A stretch of 64,000 nt of DNA from contig CM070596.1 in NCBI GenBank assembly GCA_036346395.1, forward strand, positions 20,808,177-20,872,176, given 5' to 3'. The notes beneath the pieces are model-generated. The model ran no database searches. It had not been told where the DNA came from and saw only the letters and a program-made list of their open reading frames with translations. A program made the position numbers and the translations under genes. This document shows positions 58,208 through 64,000 of this stretch, piece by piece; positions within the stretch are counted from its first letter, which is position 1, and each line of letters begins with the position of its first letter. Source of the DNA: Hsuehochloa calcarea. Taxonomy: Eukaryota; Streptophyta; Magnoliopsida; Poales; Poaceae.

Positions 58208-61200
58208 ATGCCGAGGGGTAGAGGGCGTGGTCGTGGTGGCGCGATCGTGGAGGTCGTGGCCATGGGCGAGGTTCAGTGGAGCCACCTCCTGTGATTGAGT
58301 CGATGGCCAGGGGGTTCTTTGTTGACCCGCCTCGGTTGGGGCCCAAGATGAGACCCCGCTTTCTTGAGAGAGTTGGTGGGAGAGATCCGTGCTCTTCGTC
58401 AACAGCGGATATTTGGTGGGAGGTCGTGTTGTCTTCGAGGACCGCCACTCAAGGTCGATCACTTGGGAGGATTTTGTAGATCAGTTCAAGGGAAGTTCTA
58501 CCCCTATTCTTGTGTTGAGAAGATGGAGGTTGCCTTGGCGACCTTTGCTCGGGGAAGAGATCTATTCTGAGTATGAGGTGAGTTCAACAACTTGGTTCGC
58601 TTTGTCCCTTGATGTGACGATGATCTTCGAAAGCCAAGAGGTTCCGTCGGGGTCTCAATTAGAATGCAGGCATGTGTTGGGAGCTACTCCACTCCGTAAC
58701 TACTGACTCTGTGGTGGAGCAAGCCGGGGGCATGGAGTTGGAGATGCGACTCACAAAGGCGGCTAGCCTCTGTGGGTGATTGCTTCGGTGGTGACGGAAG
58801 AGGAGCTCTAGTGAGGGAAGTGGGTGCATTCACGACACCTTTCAAGAAGTTCAAGGAGGACGCGATCTTTCAAGTCTAGCGATCGAGGCCGTTCCTTCTT
58901 GGCGCCTCGTTCCTTTGCAGTACTCCACTCTTCGTCTGTTCGAGGCGGGCATGCTTTGCTTTAAGTGCGGTGATGGACACCGCTGCTGAGTGCGCAGGGC
59001 GGGTGATTGCCGTCGGTGTGGCGGCCGGTCACAAGGAGCGGGTGTGTCGCGAGAACCCGCTAAGCGTGATCAAGTGGGAGCTGTGCCATCTTCTTCTTGA
59101 TGGGTCTGCTCGAGGATCTTTTGGATGATGATCGCTCCTCCAATGATGCCATTTCCTTCACTTAGGCGCCTCGGTAGGGTACTCTTGGCGGCCGCCACCT
59201 TCAAGACCGCCAGGTTGCCGACCGGCGTTACTGCACCGCCACACGCAGATTGTTGGGGCTCGCGCCGCCGTCGTCTTCTTTCGCCATGGCGCCACAGGGT
59301 GTCGCCATGCCTACTGCAAGTCTGTGGTCGTCTGGCGTGGTGACGAGTACTTTGCTTGTGGATTCGTTTGATGCTTTAGTCCTTTTTGATTCGGGGCTAC
59401 CTTTTCGTTTGTGTCGGCGGCGTTTGCTAGGAGAGCGAACTTGAGTATCTGATGGATTTCTCGATCGGTGTTAGTTAGTTCTCCGGGGTATTATTGCTAG
59501 CTCTCTTGTTTGTCTGGGTGTTCTATTGTTATTGATGGAGAGAAGTTCACGGCGAATTTGATAGTTATTCAAATGGAGCCGTTCGACGTTATCTTGGGTA
59601 TGGATTGGTTGCACTCTTATCGAGCCGTGATATCTTGTTTCTGTAGAAACGGTCTTTGTGCGAGACCTCCCGCAGGAGACTTTGACTTTTCAGGAGTGCG
59701 CCTCCGCTCTCTTTCGATGTTGGTGGGATTGTTCGGTCGTGCGATGAAAATCGGCTTCTTTTAGCTCTTGCTTGAAAACCAAGTGTGGCCCGCAGATTGA
59801 GGAGATTCGGTGGTTAGTGATTATCGGGCGTGTTCCCGGTGATCTTAGGGTTTGCCACTGCGCGAGGCGTGGAGTTTCGCATTGATCTTGTTCGAATACT
59901 CGTCCCATCTCGATGTCTCCATATCGATTAGCACGTCCGTTTGGGACGAGTTGAAGAAGCAATTGGATGATTTGTTGGCTAAAGGTTTGATCGGCGTAGT
60001 GTATCGCCGTGGGAGCTCTGTTCTATTCACAGAGAAGAAGGATGGGAGTTGGCGCATGTGTATTGATTATCGTGCGCTTAATGCGATCACAATCAAGAAC
60101 AAATATCCATTGCCCGCATTGAGGACTTGTTTGATCGCTTGAATGGAGCTCAAGTGTTCTCCAAGATCGATCTCGATCGGGTATAATCAAATCCGTGTGC
60201 GTGGCGAGGATGTAGAAAGACTGCTTTCTCCACGGTATGGGCATTATGAGTATAAAGTTATGTCTTTTGGATTGACTAATGCACCTGCTATTTTATGGAG
60301 ACCATGAACAACATGTTGCACAGTATCTAGATGATTTCGTGGTGGTGTTTATTGATGACATTCTTGTCTATTCAAGACCAATGAGGATCATGAGCGTCAT
60401 TTGAGGTGGTTTTAGATACTTTGAGAGACCACAAGTTCTATGCTAAGTTGAAGAAGTGTGAGTTCGGATTTGAAGTGGGTTTTACGGATCATGTGATTAA
60501 CCCTCGTGGTATTCTTTGTTGATCCTAGCAAGGTCTCCACGGTGGTGGATTGGAAGAGGCCGACTAGTGTGAAGGAGGTGAGGAGTTTCTTGGGATTGGT
60601 TGGTTATTATCGGCGTTTTGTGCGAGGATTTCTCTATCATTGCCAAGCCGATGTCCCGGCTACTCAAAAGGTGTGAGATTCGGTGGGTGATGAGTGTGGC
60701 GCGGCTTACGCATTTTGAAGGACAGGTTGGTGACCTCTCCTATTCACACTCTTCCCGAACCAGAAAGCGGTTCCGATCTTTTCGAGATCGTCTCGAGTGG
60801 GTCTTGGCTGTGTTCTCATGCAAGGCGGTAAGGTGATTGCTTATGCGTCGAGACAGTTAAAGAAGCACGAGCAGAATTATCCCACTCATGATTTGGAGTT
60901 GGCTGCGGTTGTTTTTGCTCTCAAGATTTGGAGGCATTATCTATACGGCGAGTCTTGTGATATTTTCACCGATCACAAGAGTCTCAAGTATATCTTCACT
61001 CAGAAGGATCTGAATTTGAGGCAAAGGAGGTGGTTGGAGTTGATCAAGGATTATGATCTTACTATTCAGTATCATCCAGGCAAGGCCAATGTTGTTGCGG
61101 ATGCTCTTAGTCGCAAGGCGACTCCCGCTACTCTAGATTGCCTCATTGCTGATTTTGATCGTATGGGAATATCTTATTGTTATGCGGGCACATCACATGT

Positions 61201-62640
61201 TGAGACTCGATTGATTCGAGTCGGCTATTCGGCACGTGTCGCGGAAGCACAACAGAGTGACCGGCTATTACAGGAGGTTAGGAAGCGTCTGGATGAGGGT
61301 AAAGAGGGTGATTTTAGTATGGATGATTCTGGTGCTTTGAGGTTTAAAGGACGTCTTTGCGTGCCGCAAAAGGCGGAGGTCAAAGATGATATTTTGAGGG
61401 AGGCACATCGTACTCCGTACACTATTCATCCTGGTGAGACTAAGATGTATCGAGATCTGAAACAAAATTTTTGGTGGAAAAGAATGAAGGTGGATATTGC
61501 TAACTACGTGGCTTCTTGTGGTGTTTGTCAGCAAGTGAAAGCTGAGCACAAGCGTCTGCAGGTTGTTGCAACCTTTGGAGGTTCCCGATGGCCTTGGGAT
61601 GATATCTCTATGGACTTTGTGGTGGCGTTACCTCGTTCGCGCGAGGAAGGATGCGATTTGGGTAGTGGTGGATCGATTGACAAATCTGCGCACTTCATTC
61701 CTATTCGCACGACAAATTCAATAGTGATCTAGCTCCTATTTATGTGCGTGAGATAGTAAGACGCATGGTGTGCCAAAGACCATCATTTCGCGAGGGCCAA
61801 GTTTGTCTCAAGTTAGGGAGAGTCTGCGAGTGCATTGGGCACACACCGCTGAGTCTGACGCTTCACCCAGACATGATGGGCGGTCGAGCGTACTATTCGG
61901 ACTTTGGAGGACATGTTGCGATCTTGTGTTCTATCATGGAAGGGTAGTTGGGAGGATCGGCCCACTTGCGAGTTTGCTTATAATAATAGTTACCATTCGA
62001 TATTAGAGCCGCGCCATTCAAGTTCTATATGGGCGGAAGTGCGGATCGCCACTTTGTTGGGATGCGATTGGAGAGAAGGCAATTTTGGGTCGGGACCGAT
62101 TGAAGACCGTTGAGCGTGTGGCCATGGTGAGGAGAATCATTAGCGGCTGAGTAGACGAAAAAGTTATCTTGATTTGAGGAGACGTGACTTGGAGTTTGCG
62201 GTGGGTGACCAGTGCTCTTGAGTGTCTCCCACTAAAGGTATTGTTCGGTTTGGTACCCGAGGGAAGCTTAGCCCGAGGTACGTTGGACCGTTCGATTATT
62301 GCAAGAATTGGGAAGCTAGCTTACCGCTGGACTGCTGAGTCCATGCGTGGAGTTCTAATGTGTTTCATGTCTCGATCTTGAAAGTTTTTGAGAGATCGAG
62401 CATAAGATTTCATTAGAGCGTGACTATTGAGCAAGACCTCACGGTTGAGTCGCGTCCGTGGCGCGATACGGAGAGGTCGGAGCGAGTCTTTGAGGCACAA
62501 GGCGTTGGTATCGTTAAGGTCTTTGTGGGCGCATCGGTCAGAGAGAGGCGACTTGGGAGTTGGAGTCTCGCATGCGCGAGCAATACGGAGTTGTTCACGT
62601 CGCACGTGTTATTTGATTGTTTAATTTCAAAGATGTAGTT
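58208..62640 (+). pseudogene. gag-pol of gypsy element K (frameshifted)
   Basis: Gag opens with an RG-rich MPRGRGRGRGG at 58208, includes WEDFVDQFKG (near 58460) and a CFKCGDGH knuckle near 58955. Protease is marked by DVILGMDWL (near 59586). Reverse transcriptase shows KKDGSWRMCIDYRALN (60037-60087) and the catalytic FIDDILVYS (60348-60374). RNase H and the start of integrase form the one long intact stretch, 60797-61732 (311 codons), including THDLELAAVVFALK, TDHKSLKYIF and the HHCC finger (61425-61550). The integrase core after SIDKSAHFIPI is fragmented. A chromodomain-like tail lies near 62420-62630. Frames change every 100-300 bases elsewhere, so no full protein is made as written. The contrast with near-identical LTRs suggests that some breaks are sequence errors. 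Confidence 0.92.
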
Positions 62641-62696
62641 TTTATTTGAGTAGCTCGTGAGTAGAATTCGGGGTCGAATTCCGTTAAGAGGTAGAA

Positions 62697-64000
62697 TGTA
62701 ATACTCAAAATAATAATAATATTAATAATCGCGTCTTAAGGATCGGAGCGTAATTAATTAAATAGTAACAGTAAATAATTAATTAATAACGTTTTAAGGG
62801 CCTGTGTGCAATTAAATTAATTAGTATATAAAAAATAGAATTTCGGAATTTTTTTAGAGCTATATAAATAGTGGTGGATTTTTTAGAAACCCTAGCAACC
62901 TTTTACTATTTCTTTCCAAGCCGTCGCCACAAATTTCCACCGCACGTATTGACTTTTCTTTTCTTTCTCTGCCGCGCCGCGTGGACGCCGTCACCTGCGC
63001 GTGCTGCTGCGGTCCTGCCGGGCTCCCCTGCTGCCGCTTGCGTGGCGTGGGTCGCGTTCGTTAAGCTTTGTCTTGCTTTTGCGTGGAAGCGGTAGCGTGG
63101 GCTGCTGCCGAAGCCGACTATTGTCTGGCATCTGCTGCTGCTGCCATTGGTTCGCCGTCTAACTGCGTCATTGCGCTAGCCGAAATTGCCGATTGCGCTG
63201 CTCAGCGTTCTGGTTGCCTTGACCGGCGCTGCGCGTGAGGCGAAGCGGGCCTTTGTCGCTCGAGGTTCTTCGCCATTCTTCTGCTTTGTTTCCTTTGTTG
63301 CCGCCTGCTCTCGCTTTCTTTCTTTGCCATTCTTCTGCTTCTTGATTGTCCCGCCGAGCCGAGCTACTGCCGCGTGGAGGTTAGATTGTTCTCCTCTGGT
63401 TTGCTAGACACTGTTAATTAGAGATTATAATCGAGATTAATTGGAGAGGTTTTATAATTTTCTAGTCACAGGGACCGATTTATGAGTCCGTTAGCCTGCT
63501 GTTCGGTGGAACGATTTATTCGGGTATCTTAATGGCGAATGTTGAAAATATCATCTACTAGTTAATTGTAGATAATTTCGATATCTTTCTATAGCATATT
63601 TTATCATGTCAATCGGACAAGTAGAATTTGAGTTATGATTTTCGGAAGGCTGCTGTTTTTACGGTTGTCGTCTTTCGGCGCTGGTTTGGTAGACTGTAGA
63701 GTAAAAATAGTAAATAGCTTAATTAGAGTTTTTGATCTACATGAAAGTTGTAGATAATTGTCCAATGGTTCTGTAGAATCTGAGAACGCGAATTTTGGTT
63801 GAGTAAAACAAACGTTATGAATTTAGTAAGACTGCTGTTCCGAAGCGGACAGATCGGCTTTTTGGGCTAAATACGGAGGGATAGATGATTTAATTAGAAG
63901 ACTTCGTAATCTAAGAAAATGTGGATAATTTTATAAAGAATCCAGAATGGGGTGGTTTGTGGTGATCGGACTTTCGAGTCAAAAGATACGTTCGTTTTAG
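62697..64000 (+). repeat. 3' LTR of gypsy element K (partial)
   Basis: It starts TGTAATACTC after a purine-rich AAGAGGTAGAA and follows the 5' LTR to about its position 56870, where the window ends. It is nearly identical to the 5' LTR except at 62925-63390 (GC-rich leader). Confidence 0.92.

Larger units (their letters stand above)
55553..64000 (+). mobile_element. Ty3/gypsy chromovirus-like retrotransposon (element K), runs off window
   Basis: 5' LTR, primer site, gag-pol and the first 1.3 kb of the 3' LTR are present in forward order. Pol has reverse transcriptase and RNase H before integrase, which defines Ty3/gypsy. A chromodomain-like C-terminal tail and the YHPGKANVVADALSRKA phrase fit Tekay/del chromoviruses. 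LTRs are almost identical outside one GC-rich zone, indicating recent insertion. The right target duplication is outside the window. Confidence 0.92.

Overview
The window is plant nuclear DNA, almost certainly from a grass (Poaceae). The evidence is two intron-rich housekeeping genes with grass-like GC-rich first exons, set in dense nests of Ty3/gypsy and Ty1/copia LTR retrotransposons. Several of these carry primer binding sites matching the 3' end of initiator methionine tRNA. I see no prokaryotic signals and no viral genome.

Only two host genes are complete. UEV1 (ubiquitin-conjugating enzyme variant; + strand, four coding exons, 12415-17647, 148 aa) has a 4.2 kb first intron. That intron is tandemly duplicated and holds two DNA transposons. 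NEP1/EMG1 (18S rRNA pseudouridine N1-methyltransferase; + strand, seven coding exons, 48470-54182, 287 aa) carries a small non-autonomous copia-like element in its first intron. A third gene-like piece at 55323-55552 is open and may contain a short intron. I do not recognise it, and a gypsy LTR cuts it off.

Layout by region. 1-4675: 3' end and 3' LTR of a copia element, interrupted by a gypsy solo LTR. 4676-7533: degenerate DNA-transposon material and a minisatellite. 7534-12000: a 4.2 kb gypsy LTR with primer binding site, cut off just upstream of UEV1. 12001-18400: UEV1. 18951-31962: a minus-strand gypsy LTR split by a 12 kb minus-strand copia element with complete LTRs and AAAAT target duplications. 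32101-45720: a nest of gypsy LTRs, with a copia solo LTR inside that itself holds two more solo LTRs. 45738-47380: a dead Mutator-like transposase split by a 707 bp TRIM. 47800-48060 and 54840-55320: related subterminal-type repeats on either side of NEP1. 55553-64000: a young chromovirus-type gypsy element whose 3' LTR runs off the window.

The retroelement genes do not work as units because all reading frames are broken. In the two elements with near-identical LTRs, however, the breaks look at least partly like local sequence errors in GC-rich motifs. The least explained patterns are these: each of three copia LTRs has clusters of its own short GC-rich palindromic word; a small hairpin recurs near the 3' end of six gypsy LTRs; and a block of about 70 bp is shared by three otherwise diverged gypsy LTRs. 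Target duplications, LTR ends and exon joints were read by eye. Family names for LTRs without coding sequence are inference.
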